Of a stretch of 11,672 bases of DNA, positions 1 through 7,425 are shown in pieces (positions within the stretch are counted from its first letter, which is position 1; every line of letters starts with the position of its first letter). The position numbers and the translations under genes were made by a program. The stretch is from an uncultured Desulfovibrio sp. (GTDB lineage Bacteria; Desulfobacterota; Desulfovibrionia; Desulfovibrionales; Desulfovibrionaceae). The stretch lies in contig CAMBWG010000034.1 of the NCBI GenBank assembly GCA_945871415.1, positions 1-11,672 of the forward strand. Reading direction: 5' to 3'. Below the pieces are notes generated by a model. The model did no database searches. It was not told the origin of the DNA and saw only the letters and a list, made by a program, of their open reading frames with translations.

Positions 1-27
1 ACCCCCTTGCGCGCCAGCCAAGGGGGT
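1..27 (-). terminator. Hairpin downstream of the chemoreceptor gene, probable terminator
   Basis: A perfect 9-bp stem is seen: ACCCCCTTG (1-9) pairs with CAAGGGGGT (19-27) around a 9-base loop. It lies about 30 bp past the stop codon of the minus-strand chemoreceptor gene, where a terminator is expected. The T-tract that would complete an intrinsic terminator in that direction would fall outside the window, so it cannot be checked. In the plus direction the stem is followed by C-rich sequence, not T. Confidence 0.5.
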
Positions 28-56
28 TCCCCTCCCCCAAAAAGCAGAAGGAGCCG

Positions 57-2138
57 CTAGCCGCGCTTCATTTCCGCAATGAGTGCCGAGAGTTCCTGCG
101 TCTGATGGGCCAGCGCCTCAAGGGCGCTGCTGGCTTCGTTCATGGTCGTGGCTGTCTGGGTGGAGATGGTGTTGACCTCTTCGACGGCATTGCTGATGGC
201 ATTGCTGGCCGAAGACTGTTCCTTGCTGGCATCGGCAATGGCGTTGACCTGTTCCGCCGCCTGTTCGATATCCGCGACAATTTCCTTCATGGATTCACCG
301 GACTTCTGCGCCAGTACGGTGGTCTGTTCCACTTCTTCCACGGTTGTGCCCATGATGCGCATGCTGGCTCTGGTGCTTTCCTGAATGGCCCGGATGGCGT
401 TGCCCACATCGGCGGTGGATGCCATTGTCTTTTCCGCCAGCTTGCGCACTTCGTCCGCTACGACGGCAAAACCGCGTCCGGCTTCGCCCGCGCGGGCGGC
501 TTCAATGGCGGCGTTGAGGGCCAGCAGATTGGTCTGATCCGCGATGTCGGAAATGACGCCCATTATCTGATCGATATTCTGGGCATGGGTTGTCAGCTTC
601 TGCATATCCTCCCTGAGCTGTATCGTGACGTCATGAACGCGGTCTATGCTGTTCAGAGACTGCTGCACAATGGTCGATGCGGTTCCGGCGCGGGAACGCA
701 TGGTGTCCGTCATCCGGGCCGTGTTGCCGGCGTTCTGCGCCACCTGCTGTACAGTGGCGTTCATCTGGGCAATGGCGGCGGCTGTCTCGGAAAGGCGGCG
801 CGAGGATTCCAGAGATGCCGCGTTGGAATCCCTGACTTGCGAAGACAGCTGTCCGGAGGCGGAAGAAATGGTCTGGACGATGTTTTCCAGCCGGTTGGCG
901 GCGTCCTGCATGCCCTCCCGCTTGGCCTGTTCGGCCTGCCGCGTGGCCCGTTCCGCGATGGCCTGCGCCTCAAGCGCCTTTTCCATAGCCTCCAGAGCCT
1001 TTTTTTCCTTCTGGCGGCTTTCCTCAAGCAGACGTTCGAGATTGTCACGCATGGACTGGAAAGCCTCGGCAAGAACGCTCAATTCGTCATTGCGTCCGGC
1101 GGCCTTTTTCAGAGCGGCGCTTTCTTCGGAAGTGAAGGCAAGCACGCCTTCCGCCACATGCTTTGCGATTTGAGCGCTTATGTGGATATGGCTGGCGACG
1201 GTGCGCAGATTGAGGAAGATGACGAGGCCGACGAAAAGAAGGAATACCGCCAGAATCAGGAAACTGCTGTGCAGCATGTCGCTGATGGGGGCGAACAGTT
1301 CGTCCCGGCTGACGTCAATGACCACCAGCCAGTTCATGCTCGGCAGCGCCTGATAGTAGAGAATGCGCTGATCATCGCCGTTGACGTAGGTGGTTCTGCC
1401 TTCGCCGCCGGCCTGGAGCATCCGGCGGACGTGCGGCAGTTCCGCATCCTTGCGCCCCAGCGCCTTCTTATCGGGGTGCAGGACGATTTCCCCCTGTATA
1501 TCGTATACGTAGCAGAGACTTTTTGAACCTATTTTGAGCTTGCTTGTGGTTATGGAAGCCAGCGCGGCGTTATCCATGGTCAGCATGACGACGCCGTTGT
1601 TTTTTCCCTGTTCGTTTTTCATGGCTACGGCCATGACGGTTGCCTGTGCTCCGTCTGCGCGCGAGGTCAGGTTCTGCACATACACTTCGTTGCCCTGCAT
1701 GGCACGCTGAAAGTACCTGCGATCGCTGTAGTCCCCGCCGATCTGTCCGGCTTCGCTGTGGGCCTGTACAATCCCCCTGGCATCAAGCAGGGCTATGCAG
1801 GAAATCATGGCGTAGTCCCTGACCAGAGAGGTGGCGATAGCGGAGGCTTTCTGACGCAGGGGGACGAGTTCTTCTTCGGGGCGACCTTCCGCCGCAGCGT
1901 TTGCCAGCCGCTGAAACGACAGCAGCTGCGTCATGGAGCGTAATCCGCCGTTCAGGGTCTGCTGCACGGCGCTCAGGACGCCGGTCTGCGTATGCAGAGT
2001 CGTTTGCAGGTCCTGTCTTATCTGAGTTTCCAGAACGCTTTCGGCCTTCCGGTAATCCATGAAGGATATGGCAACCATGCCGAGAAGGACAGGCAGAAGT
2101 ATCCATAGCAGCATTTTGTGCATCATGGAAAATTTCAT
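57..2138 (-). CDS. Methyl-accepting chemotaxis protein with dCache sensor domain
   Basis: This is a transmembrane chemoreceptor that reports a ligand outside the cytoplasm to CheA/CheW. The 693-residue protein has a first membrane segment (about 9-27), a dCache-like periplasmic sensor (about 35-280, with the typical DxxGxxxxHP-like stretch near 213-222), a second membrane segment (about 291-312), a HAMP linker (about 312-368), an Ala/Glu/Lys-rich coiled coil (about 370-415), and a signalling domain (about 430-690). The conserved hairpin tip is intact at about 534-570 ([20 protein letters not shown]). The C-terminus is EMKRG, with no NWETF-type CheR tether. The ATG start is supported by AGAGGAG (2148-2154) nine bases upstream. 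It follows the cyclase gene by 17 bp, so the two are probably one operon. Class is certain from the motifs; the ligand is unknown, though dCache domains often bind amino acids or organic acids. Confidence 0.96.
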   Translation of the reverse strand: MKFSMMHKMLLWILLPVLLGMVAISFMDYRKAESVLETQIRQDLQTTLHTQTGVLSAVQQTLNGGLRSMTQLLSFQRLANAAAEGRPEEELVPLRQKASAIATSLVRDYAMISCIALLDARGIVQAHSEAGQIGGDYSDRRYFQRAMQGNEVYVQNLTSRADGAQATVMAVAMKNEQGKNNGVVMLTMDNAALASITTSKLKIGSKSLCYVYDIQGEIVLHPDKKALGRKDAELPHVRRMLQAGGEGRTTYVNGDDQRILYYQALPSMNWLVVIDVSRDELFAPISDMLHSSFLILAVFLLFVGLVIFLNLRTVASHIHISAQIAKHVAEGVLAFTSEESAALKKAAGRNDELSVLAEAFQSMRDNLERLLEESRQKEKKALEAMEKALEAQAIAERATRQAEQAKREGMQDAANRLENIVQTISSASGQLSSQVRDSNAASLESSRRLSETAAAIAQMNATVQQVAQNAGNTARMTDTMRSRAGTASTIVQQSLNSIDRVHDVTIQLREDMQKLTTHAQNIDQIMGVISDIADQTNLLALNAAIEAARAGEAGRGFAVVADEVRKLAEKTMASTADVGNAIRAIQESTRASMRIMGTTVEEVEQTTVLAQKSGESMKEIVADIEQAAEQVNAIADASKEQSSASNAISNAVEEVNTISTQTATTMNEASSALEALAHQTQELSALIAEMKRG

Positions 2139-2147
2139 CCGGTATAT

Positions 2148-2154
2148 CTCCTCT
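2148..2154 (-). promoter_or_regulatory. Strong ribosome binding site of the chemoreceptor gene
   Basis: AGAGGAG on the minus strand, nine bases before the ATG at 2138. It sits immediately after the stop codon of the upstream cyclase gene (2156-2158), which fits translation of both genes from one message. Confidence 0.75.
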
Positions 2155-2155
2155 G

Positions 2156-3526
2156 TTACGAGTTGCCCGCTTTTTTTCGGTGAAACATGTTCTTTTCCGA
2201 GTACATGGCCATATCAACCTTTTCCAGAAAGAATTCTCCCAGCGTCAGATGCTGCGGCTTGTCGCGGAGCATGCCGGCTTCGGGAGAGAAGGCGCCTATG
2301 CTGACGGATATGGGCAGCCGCTGATCGTCCACGCTATAGGAGCCTTCCAGCAATTGCTTTAATTCTGCAAGGTTGGAGGCAAAATCCGCTGAACCATAGA
2401 GTACTGCCACAAATTCGTCGCCACCAAAACGGGATGCAAATTCCTCGCGGGAAAGGACGTCTGAAAGACGACGGGAGAACTCGATAAGAATTTTGTCCCC
2501 TGTCATGTGCCCATAAGTATCGTTTATAGTCTTGAAATTGTTTAGATCAAAAACGCAGAGAAAGAGACGCCGGGACTTGTCGGCATCATCGTCTTTCAGA
2601 TATTGTTCCAGGACTGGCTCAAGAAGTTCCCAGAAAGCTCTTTTGTTGTAGAGATCGGTGAGTGTATCCATTTTTGACTGGAGAACAATTTCATTTCTCT
2701 TGTTGAGAAGCATTGAAAATTGCATTACGGCAATGGAAAAGAGGAGACATAACGGTATTGAAAAGTAGACATAAAGGAATATTGTATTTGTATCGAGCCA
2801 GCCGTTGACGGGGCAAATATCAAAATACCATGTGGCGTTGGGAAGAGAGACGGGATGTCTCTGCGCATTTTCCGCAACGGTTTTTTTTGAGCTCAGCAGG
2901 GTGACGGGCTGCCCGGTTACCGGATCGGTGCGCCACAGGTTCCATGCAAAGCCCCTGCGGGCAATAAGGTTGAGATCCGGCAGGGTGAAGTCCATTTTTT
3001 TGAGGAGCACTTCAGGGAAACGATAGGTGATGATGGCAAATCCCCAGAACTCCTTCTGCTGCGGATTTTTCGGCGAAGGCAGATAGACCGGCTGACGGAA
3101 GGCGAGGCCTCTCCCTCCCTGCACAAGGTTGAAGGGCCCGGCAAGAGTTATGCGCCGCGAATCCCGCGCAAGCCGTGCCTCCTGTCGTCGTTGTTCTGAT
3201 TCCAGAAGATTATGTCCGAGAGCGCTCTTGTTGCGCTCATACGGATAAACATTGGTGACAATGCCGTTTCTGGCAAGGTTGATATTGAGTATTTCCGGAT
3301 TGATAAGGGCAATATGCTCTGCAACCTTCTCGAAATGCTCTATCTTGCCGTTGTGCAATATGAGCATGGTATACAGAGGGGAAAGATTCAGCGACAGAGA
3401 CTGGATGGCGGCGGTTATTTTTTGCGAAAAGTGATTGCCGTAAAATTGTGCTATCTTCTGAAGATTGTTTCGTTCGCTTTGCAATGAATATGTAATTGCA
3501 ATTGTCGCCAGTATTCCTGAAAGCAC
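2156..3526 (-). CDS. CHASE-GGDEF diguanylate cyclase, 5' end probably frameshifted
   Basis: Likely a membrane-bound enzyme making c-di-GMP from two GTP in response to an extracytoplasmic signal. In the 456 residues from the GTG at 3526: the first membrane segment begins at once (about 1-14); a CHASE-like sensor covers about 70-200, with the family pattern ALGHNLL and then [20 protein letters not shown]; a second membrane segment is at about 246-272; and a GGDEF domain runs from about 287 to 450. [21 protein letters not shown] (366-372, signature at 368-372) and SVSIGAF are intact, so catalysis is plausible. The allosteric RxxD inhibitory site before GGDEF is replaced by SREE. The GTG has no visible ribosome binding site, and codons just upstream stay open but contain no start. 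The true start is more likely the ATG at 3597 in another frame (see the next entry). Base composition is visibly more AT-rich than in the neighbouring genes. Confidence 0.9.
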   Translation of the reverse strand: MLSGILATIAITYSLQSERNNLQKIAQFYGNHFSQKITAAIQSLSLNLSPLYTMLILHNGKIEHFEKVAEHIALINPEILNINLARNGIVTNVYPYERNKSALGHNLLESEQRRQEARLARDSRRITLAGPFNLVQGGRGLAFRQPVYLPSPKNPQQKEFWGFAIITYRFPEVLLKKMDFTLPDLNLIARRGFAWNLWRTDPVTGQPVTLLSSKKTVAENAQRHPVSLPNATWYFDICPVNGWLDTNTIFLYVYFSIPLCLLFSIAVMQFSMLLNKRNEIVLQSKMDTLTDLYNKRAFWELLEPVLEQYLKDDDADKSRRLFLCVFDLNNFKTINDTYGHMTGDKILIEFSRRLSDVLSREEFASRFGGDEFVAVLYGSADFASNLAELKQLLEGSYSVDDQRLPISVSIGAFSPEAGMLRDKPQHLTLGEFFLEKVDMAMYSEKNMFHRKKAGNS

Positions 3527-3597
3527 AAGCGACAGTAAAAAACGCCGGCTACATTTATATTCTTTTTATGATGGTAGATAAGATGTTTATTGTTCAT
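3527..3597 (-). other. Out-of-frame N-terminal coding piece of the diguanylate cyclase
   Basis: An ATG at 3597 opens a minus-strand frame reading MNNKHLIYHHKKNINVAGVF, which leads into a run of six T (plus-strand A run, 3537-3542). One extra T, or a -1 slip there, joins it to [20 protein letters not shown] in the cyclase frame. This gives a basic N-terminus followed by a full membrane segment, which the downstream frame alone lacks. A weak GAGAA (3603-3607) precedes the ATG by five bases. The joined protein would be 480 residues. The pieces are seen; the joining is inference. It could be a sequencing error, a real mutation, slippage-based switching or programmed frameshifting. Confidence 0.6.
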
Positions 3598-4002
3598 GCC
3601 AGTTCTCGAAATAATACGGCGGTGACGGCAGCCTCGCAGCAGGGAGGCTCATTAGCAGCGTGCGCGGCAGTTTTTCTGACGTTGTTTACCGCAGAAACGG
3701 GACATACAACAATGGCGCGCACGACGGAACGTTGGGAAAGTCCGCTTCTGCCGCCGAGATCGTCCGGCTCCTCGCTGCTGTGTGAAGAATAGTTGTGTCA
3801 GCGAGTTAGTGCAAGATGTTCCGTGGGATATAAACGGCGGAATGTTTGTCGGGAAGAGTTTCGGGGCGACAGGCGGCGAGGGAGGCGGGATGTGGATGTG
3901 CAGGATGATATTGTTGCAGCGGGCGTGGATGTCTGCGTCTCATATGGAAAAAATCCTGATAAGAAATGGTATGACGGCTGAACCGCAGGAGTAAAAATGT
4001 GC

Positions 4003-4019
4003 CGCTTCTGTCGGAAGCG
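4003..4019 (+). terminator. Small hairpin followed by a T-rich run, weak terminator candidate
   Basis: CGCTTC (4003-4008) pairs with GAAGCG (4014-4019) around a five-base loop and is followed by ACTTTATTT. No convincing gene ends just before it, so it may be the remnant of a lost gene's end, or chance. Confidence 0.25.
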
Positions 4020-4207
4020 ACTTTATTTCTGTAATATATGGTTTCGTTTAGCGATATCATATACTCTTACTTTCAGATATAACTGTCTGGCAGATTTTGA
4101 TGGTAATGTTTTTTTCTCGCTATGGCCGGCTGTCCTTATTGCGACAACTTCAGAAAACAAAGGAAAGGAACTGGAGGCGGGTGAGAAAGCCTTTTCCGTT
4201 GCGTGCT

Positions 4208-4223
4208 GACTTGCGCGCAAGTC
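4208..4223. promoter_or_regulatory. Perfect 16-bp palindrome, candidate operator
   Basis: GACTTGCGCGCAAGTC is exactly self-complementary. It ends 26 bp before the -35 element of the candidate promoter for the 138-residue membrane protein, placing its centre near -68. That position suits a dimeric activator. No binding protein can be named from the sequence. Confidence 0.4.
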
Positions 4224-4249
4224 CGTCTGGATGTATCTTGCTTCTCTGG

Positions 4250-4277
4250 TGGACTTTCCTGTAAATACTCCTATAAA
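4250..4277 (+). promoter_or_regulatory. Candidate sigma-70 promoter for the 138-residue membrane protein gene
   Basis: TGGACT (4250-4255, four of six matches to TTGACA) and TATAAA (4272-4277, five of six matches to TATAAT) are separated by 16 bp. Transcription would start near 4284, giving a leader of about 17 bases before the ATG at 4301. This is pattern matching only. Confidence 0.4.
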
Positions 4278-4300
4278 ACCGCAACAGTACGAGAAGAATC

Positions 4301-4717
4301 ATGGCCCACAGGAAAAAACGCAGAACAGGAGAGCGGACGCCCGCTCTTTCGCCCGCGGAGCGTATCGAAGCGCTGGATGTGCCCGAAAGCAAGAAGGCCG
4401 TGTACCGCCTCATTCTTGAGCGGGATGCTTTGAGCGCCGGAGGCTTTGTCAATACAACGGATTTCACCTGGCAGGAACGTCTGGCCGTTGTCTCCCTGCC
4501 GGTGCTGCTTGCGGGCTGGATTGGTTACTTCATTTACGGGGTCTGGCGCAAGGGCTTGACGCTGGCTGTGCTCTGGGCCGCCTATGTGCTGGCTGTCTGG
4601 AAGCTGAACGGGGAAATAGGCCTTTTGTATCTGTATCTTCCCAATATCATTTTTGCCTTCATGGCCGTGGGCGATACCTACAGGCAGCGCGTCCTGCGGG
4701 AAACATTCTGGCTTTAG
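4301..4717 (+). CDS. Small membrane protein of unknown function (138 residues)
   Basis: The protein begins with a basic cytoplasmic stretch (MAHRKKRRTGER) and about 55 polar residues. Three hydrophobic segments follow, at about 63-82 (VVSLPVLLAGWIGYFIYGVW), 87-100 and 106-125, and a short charged tail. The pattern of a hydrophobic hairpin with 'YGVWRKGLTLAVL' between segments recalls DUF2628-like proteins, but I cannot confirm membership. The ATG has only a weak GAGAAG (4291-4296) four bases upstream. A candidate promoter lies just ahead, so the gene may be transcribed on its own. The stop codon abuts the first GCGTTTC-type palindrome (4719-4747), which may end or stabilise its transcript. 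Coding is likely; function is unknown. Confidence 0.75.
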   Translation: MAHRKKRRTGERTPALSPAERIEALDVPESKKAVYRLILERDALSAGGFVNTTDFTWQERLAVVSLPVLLAGWIGYFIYGVWRKGLTLAVLWAAYVLAVWKLNGEIGLLYLYLPNIIFAFMAVGDTYRQRVLRETFWL

Positions 4718-4718
4718 A

Positions 4719-4747
4719 GCGTTTCAACTTTGAAAAAGGTGAAACGC
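4719..4747. repeat. GCGTTTC-type palindrome, copy 1 (REP-like hairpin)
   Basis: GCGTTTCA (4719-4726) pairs with TGAAACGC (4740-4747). Inside, CTTT pairs with AAAG across one mismatch, leaving a GAA loop. The right half, AAAGGTGAAACGC (4735-4747), is repeated exactly at 6151-6163. It begins directly after the stop codon of the small membrane protein gene, so it may also act as a transcript-end hairpin, though no T-tract follows. Confidence 0.6.
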
Positions 4748-4749
4748 GA

Positions 4750-4769
4750 GGCGGCGGCACAGCGCCGCC
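4750..4769. repeat. GC-rich hairpin next to palindrome copy 1
   Basis: GGCGGCG (4750-4756) and CGCCGCC (4763-4769) form a perfect 7-bp stem with a six-base loop. It lies two bases after the GCGTTTC-type palindrome and is probably part of the same intergenic element. That element also contains the near-palindrome AAAAACCGCGATTTTT (4787-4802) and another CGCGTTTCA (4838-4846), which is an inverted partner of TGAAACGCG (4740-4748). Confidence 0.5.
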
Positions 4770-4902
4770 CGGCCCAAAGTGAGCGTAAAAACCGCGATTT
4801 TTCCGCGACACGACAGATCGTATGGTTTGCAATGCATCGCGTTTCAAACTGAGCAAGGGGATGTCTGTCCGCTGTCGAAGACCTCATTCCATTTCTGTTC
4901 GT

Positions 4903-6111
4903 ATGCGTACTTCCATTATTATTCCCGCCTGGAATCTCTGGGAAACAACGGCGTCCTGTCTGCATTCGCTGGCCCGGCATGATGCGGGCGTGCAGGTCGT
5001 CGTTGTGGACAACGGCTCCACGGACGCCACCGTTCCGGAGCTGGAGCCGCTCGGCCGGAAGCTGTTCGGGGAGCGCTTCCGCCGGGTCCGCCTGCCGGAA
5101 AATCTGGGTTTTGCCGCGGGCTGCAATGCCGGAGTCCGCGCCGCTGACGGCGATGCCCTGCTGTTCCTTAATAATGACACGCAGGTGTCGTCCGGCTGGC
5201 TGCCGCCTCTGGAAAAGGCTCTGGCCGTGCCGGGGGTCGGGGCCGTGGGCCCTCTGCTGCTGTATCCCGACGGGCGGACGCAGCACTGCGGCGTCAGCTT
5301 TACGCCGCTGGGGGGGGTCCGGCATCTCCATGCGGATTTCCCCGGCGATCATCCCGCCGTGCGGCGGCAGCACCCCCTGCAGGCCATTACCGGGGCCGCT
5401 CTGCTGCTGCGGCGTTCTGACTTTGAGGCTGCGGGCGGTTTTTGTGAGGACTACGCCAACGGTTATGAGGATCTTGAGCTGTGTTTTGCCCTGCGGCAGC
5501 GGGGACTTTCGCTGGCTGTGATACCCGCATCCGTGGTGTTTCATGCCGAGAGCAGGACGCCGGGGCGGCATGACCGTACTGCGGCCAACGCCACCCTGTT
5601 CGGGCAACGCTGGGGGGAGTCCGTCCGTCCTGACTTTCATTGTCAGGTGGCGCTGGACGGGTACGAAACACGCCTCAATGCGCAGGGCGTGAGCTGTGCC
5701 GTTCTGCCGCAGGCGCGCGAACAGGCTCGGACGGCGTACTGGAACGGCAGAACAGCCGCGGTTCAGGATATACGGGAGGCCCTGAATGAGGAACCGCTCT
5801 GGCTGGGAGGGCATTTGCTGCTGGGGCGGCTGCTGGCTGAGCGCGGGGCCTGGCAGGAAGCTCTCGATGCCGCTGAACTGGCCGTGCGGCTTCTCCCCCT
5901 GCCGGAAATGATCCGGCTGCTGCTGCGCGCCGCCCAGGGGGCCGGACAGCGGGAACGGGCCGCGGCCCTTGCCGCCTCCCTGCGGCCGGATCCGGCCGCG
6001 TTGCGCGAATGCGCCCGCCGGGTACGCGCCCGCCGGGCACAGGCCGCCGCGTGGAACGATGCGGCGCTGGAGCAGATCTGCGCCGACTGGCTCCGCACGT
6101 TCGGCGGGTAG
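4903..6111 (+). CDS. Family 2 glycosyltransferase with helical C-terminal extension
   Basis: Likely a cytoplasmic-face enzyme transferring a sugar from a nucleotide donor onto a surface polysaccharide or protein; rhamnosyltransferase-like GT2 proteins are the closest pattern I recognise. From the ATG at 4903 it has 402 residues. It opens with the usual GT2 strand (RTSIIIPAWN) and has VVVDNGSTD, then ENLGFAAGCNAG, the DxD-like LNNDT, a TGAALLLRR acceptor stretch, and GYEDLELCFALRQRG, which carries the likely catalytic acid. After about residue 260 the protein becomes Ala/Leu/Arg-rich and helical, with a TPR-like stretch (EEPLWLGGHLLLGRLLAERG and following). The frame stays open upstream to ATGs at 4861 and 4822, but those would add a stretch running into the repeat element. 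No start has a good ribosome binding site, so 4903 is chosen because the GT2 fold begins there. The gene is flanked by copies of the same palindrome. The acceptor is unknown. Confidence 0.85.
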   Translation: MRTSIIIPAWNLWETTASCLHSLARHDAGVQVVVVDNGSTDATVPELEPLGRKLFGERFRRVRLPENLGFAAGCNAGVRAADGDALLFLNNDTQVSSGWLPPLEKALAVPGVGAVGPLLLYPDGRTQHCGVSFTPLGGVRHLHADFPGDHPAVRRQHPLQAITGAALLLRRSDFEAAGGFCEDYANGYEDLELCFALRQRGLSLAVIPASVVFHAESRTPGRHDRTAANATLFGQRWGESVRPDFHCQVALDGYETRLNAQGVSCAVLPQAREQARTAYWNGRTAAVQDIREALNEEPLWLGGHLLLGRLLAERGAWQEALDAAELAVRLLPLPEMIRLLLRAAQGAGQRERAAALAASLRPDPAALRECARRVRARRAQAAAWNDAALEQICADWLRTFGG

Positions 6112-6135
6112 CCTCGTCGGCGGGGGATCGGCCTC

Positions 6136-6163
6136 GCGTTTCTCCTTTTCAAAGGTGAAACGC
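6136..6163. repeat. GCGTTTC-type palindrome, copy 2 (REP-like hairpin)
   Basis: A 13-bp stem with one mismatch: the arm starting GCGTTTC at 6136 pairs with AAAGGTGAAACGC at 6151-6163 around a two-base loop. It is closely related to the palindrome at 4719-4747 and lies 24 bp after the glycosyltransferase stop. The nearby TTCAACTTT (6180-6188) also occurs within copy 1 (4723-4731). It could double as a transcript-end hairpin, although no T-tract follows. Confidence 0.6.
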
Positions 6164-6200
6164 TCCGGAGCCGGACCGGTTCAACTTTCGCATATTTTTT

Positions 6201-6207
6201 TGAGGGA
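6201..6207 (+). promoter_or_regulatory. Ribosome binding site that fixes the gpsA start
   Basis: TGAGGGA ends seven bases before the ATG at 6215. It argues against the longer open frame that runs upstream through the glycosyltransferase gene and the repeat. Confidence 0.65.
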
Positions 6208-6214
6208 CTACATC

Positions 6215-7213
6215 ATGCAGCATTCCTTGCCCGATATCTGCGTTGCCGGAGGCGGCAGCTGGGGGACGGCGCTGGCGCATCATCTGGCGGCGTGCGGCCT
6301 GAAGACGGCACTCTGGCTTCGGGATGGCGCTGTGGCGCAGACCATCAACAAAGAGCACCGCAATCCGCGCTATGTCTCGTCGTATCGGCTGCATCCGGCT
6401 CTGACGGCGACAGCGGACCCCGCCGTGCTGGAAGCGCCGCGGGTGGTGCTGGCCGTGCCGTGCCAGCAGCTGCGCGGCTGGCTGACGGCGCACAGAGAGC
6501 ATTTTTGCGCTGAGCCGATCTTCATTGATGCTTCCAAGGGGCTGGAAGTGGGCACACTGGCGTCGCCGGGCCGGATGGTGGCGGAAATCGCAGGGGAGAG
6601 CGCCCGCTATGCCGTCCTGTCCGGGCCGTCTTTTGCCGACGAGGTCCTGCGGGGCCTACCTACGGCGGTGGTGCGGGCCTGCGCCGACGAGGCGCTGGGG
6701 GCGAGGCTGCGGGATGCCTTTTCCGGCCCGAGCTTTCGTTGCTACAGCAGCACGGATGTCATCGGAGTGGAGCTGGGAGGGGCGCTCAAGAATGTTATCG
6801 CCATTGCCGCGGGCATGTGTGACGGTCTGGGCTTCGGTCACAACAGCCGCGCGGCGCTGATTGCGCGCGGGCTGGCGGAGATAAGCCGGATTGGCGAAGC
6901 CTGCGGGGCTCGTCCCTCCACCTTCATGGGCCTTTCCGGCCTGGGCGATCTGACCCTGACCTGCACGGGGGATCTTTCCCGCAACCGACAGGTGGGTCTG
7001 CGGCTTGGCCGCGGGGAAACGCTGGCGGAGATTACGGAAGGGCTGGGCATGGTGGCCGAGGGCGTGGCTACGGCGGACGCCGCCTGCATGCTGGCGCAGC
7101 GTCTGGGGGTGGACGCGCCCATAGCCGCGGCTGTGCGCGCCATTGTGCGCGAAGGGCATTCGCCGGCGGATGAGGTTTATCGTCTCATGACCCGGGAATT
7201 ACGGGAAGAGTAG
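6215..7213 (+). CDS. gpsA: NAD(P)-dependent glycerol-3-phosphate dehydrogenase
   Basis: This cytoplasmic enzyme reduces dihydroxyacetone phosphate to sn-glycerol 3-phosphate, the backbone for phospholipid synthesis. The 332-residue length is normal for the family. The N-terminal Rossmann motif is AGGGSWGTALA (11-21), followed by NKEHRNPRY. The family signatures are intact: IDASKGLE with Lys108, LSGPSFADEV, ELGGALKNVIAIAAG with the catalytic Lys192, GLGFGHNSRAALIARGL, and GLSGLGDLTLTCTGDLSRNR with Asp245 and the Asn257-Arg258 pair. The start follows a good ribosome binding site and gives the N-terminus expected for the family. It lies 103 bp after the glycosyltransferase, separated by a palindrome, so shared transcription is possible but not shown. 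Identity is close to certain. Confidence 0.97.
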   Translation: MQHSLPDICVAGGGSWGTALAHHLAACGLKTALWLRDGAVAQTINKEHRNPRYVSSYRLHPALTATADPAVLEAPRVVLAVPCQQLRGWLTAHREHFCAEPIFIDASKGLEVGTLASPGRMVAEIAGESARYAVLSGPSFADEVLRGLPTAVVRACADEALGARLRDAFSGPSFRCYSSTDVIGVELGGALKNVIAIAAGMCDGLGFGHNSRAALIARGLAEISRIGEACGARPSTFMGLSGLGDLTLTCTGDLSRNRQVGLRLGRGETLAEITEGLGMVAEGVATADAACMLAQRLGVDAPIAAAVRAIVREGHSPADEVYRLMTRELREE

Positions 7214-7228
7214 TCGCAGCAGGGCGGG

Positions 7229-7244
7229 GCGCCGGCTGCGGCGC
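7229..7244 (+). terminator. GC-rich hairpin after gpsA
   Basis: GCGCCG (7229-7234) pairs with CGGCGC (7239-7244) around a GCTG loop, 15 bp after the gpsA stop codon. No T-tract follows, so this would be a weak or Rho-assisted terminator, or a stabilising 3' end. Confidence 0.35.
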
Positions 7245-7383
7245 GGTCCCTGTATGCCGGGCGGATCGCATTTTCTCAAGCCGCTGTTGCCTGCCTTATG
7301 TTGCGCCGGAACATGAATTGCGCTAGTCTGGACAGCAAAGTTTTCGCTATTGTTTGCAACCGTCATTTTTCGTTAAACTTTTT

Positions 7384-7425
7384 TTGCGGGATTGCGAAAT
7401 CGCAAGGAAGGTTTGCGTTATTGCG
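7384..7425. promoter_or_regulatory. Repeated TTGCG motifs with an inverted repeat, candidate operator
   Basis: TTGCGGGATTGCG (7384-7396) and TTGCGTTATTGCG (7413-7425) match at 11 of 13 positions and are offset by 29 bp. The first overlaps a perfect inverted repeat, TTGCGAAATCGCAA (7392-7405). The cluster sits 130-170 bp before the cooM start, suitable for control of the hydrogenase operon. It does not match the TGTCG-N6-CGACA pattern known for the CO sensor CooA of Rhodospirillum rubrum. Confidence 0.4.

Larger units (their letters stand above)
3598..4249. other. Gene-poor, AT-richer intergenic stretch with no recognised gene
   Basis: About 650 bp lie between the minus-strand signalling operon and the promoter region of the plus-strand membrane-protein gene. 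The open frames here are short (under 100 codons), overlap each other and do not resemble a known protein. The stretch holds a small inverted repeat, AGCCTC/GAGGCT at 3630-3649, and the hairpin and palindrome listed separately. Base composition is more AT-rich than in the downstream genes, which suits a regulatory region or remnant DNA. I see no RNA gene in it. Confidence 0.5.

Noticed and set aside
105..1526. A 473-codon plus-strand open frame opposite the chemoreceptor gene
   Set aside because: Glycine-rich low-information translation; the minus-strand frame carries intact chemoreceptor motifs.
3496..4209. Three short plus-strand open frames (3496-3792, 3782-3994, 3997-4209)
   Set aside because: No family resemblance and no good ribosome binding sites; the first also overlaps the start of the cyclase gene on the other strand.
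4714..5814. A 366-codon minus-strand open frame across the glycosyltransferase and the repeat
   Set aside because: Proline/arginine/glutamine-rich and without family resemblance; the plus strand has all the GT2 motifs.
5969..6214. Upstream extension of the gpsA frame
   Set aside because: It would overlap the end of the glycosyltransferase gene and run through the palindrome. The ATG at 6215 has a good ribosome binding site and the expected N-terminus.
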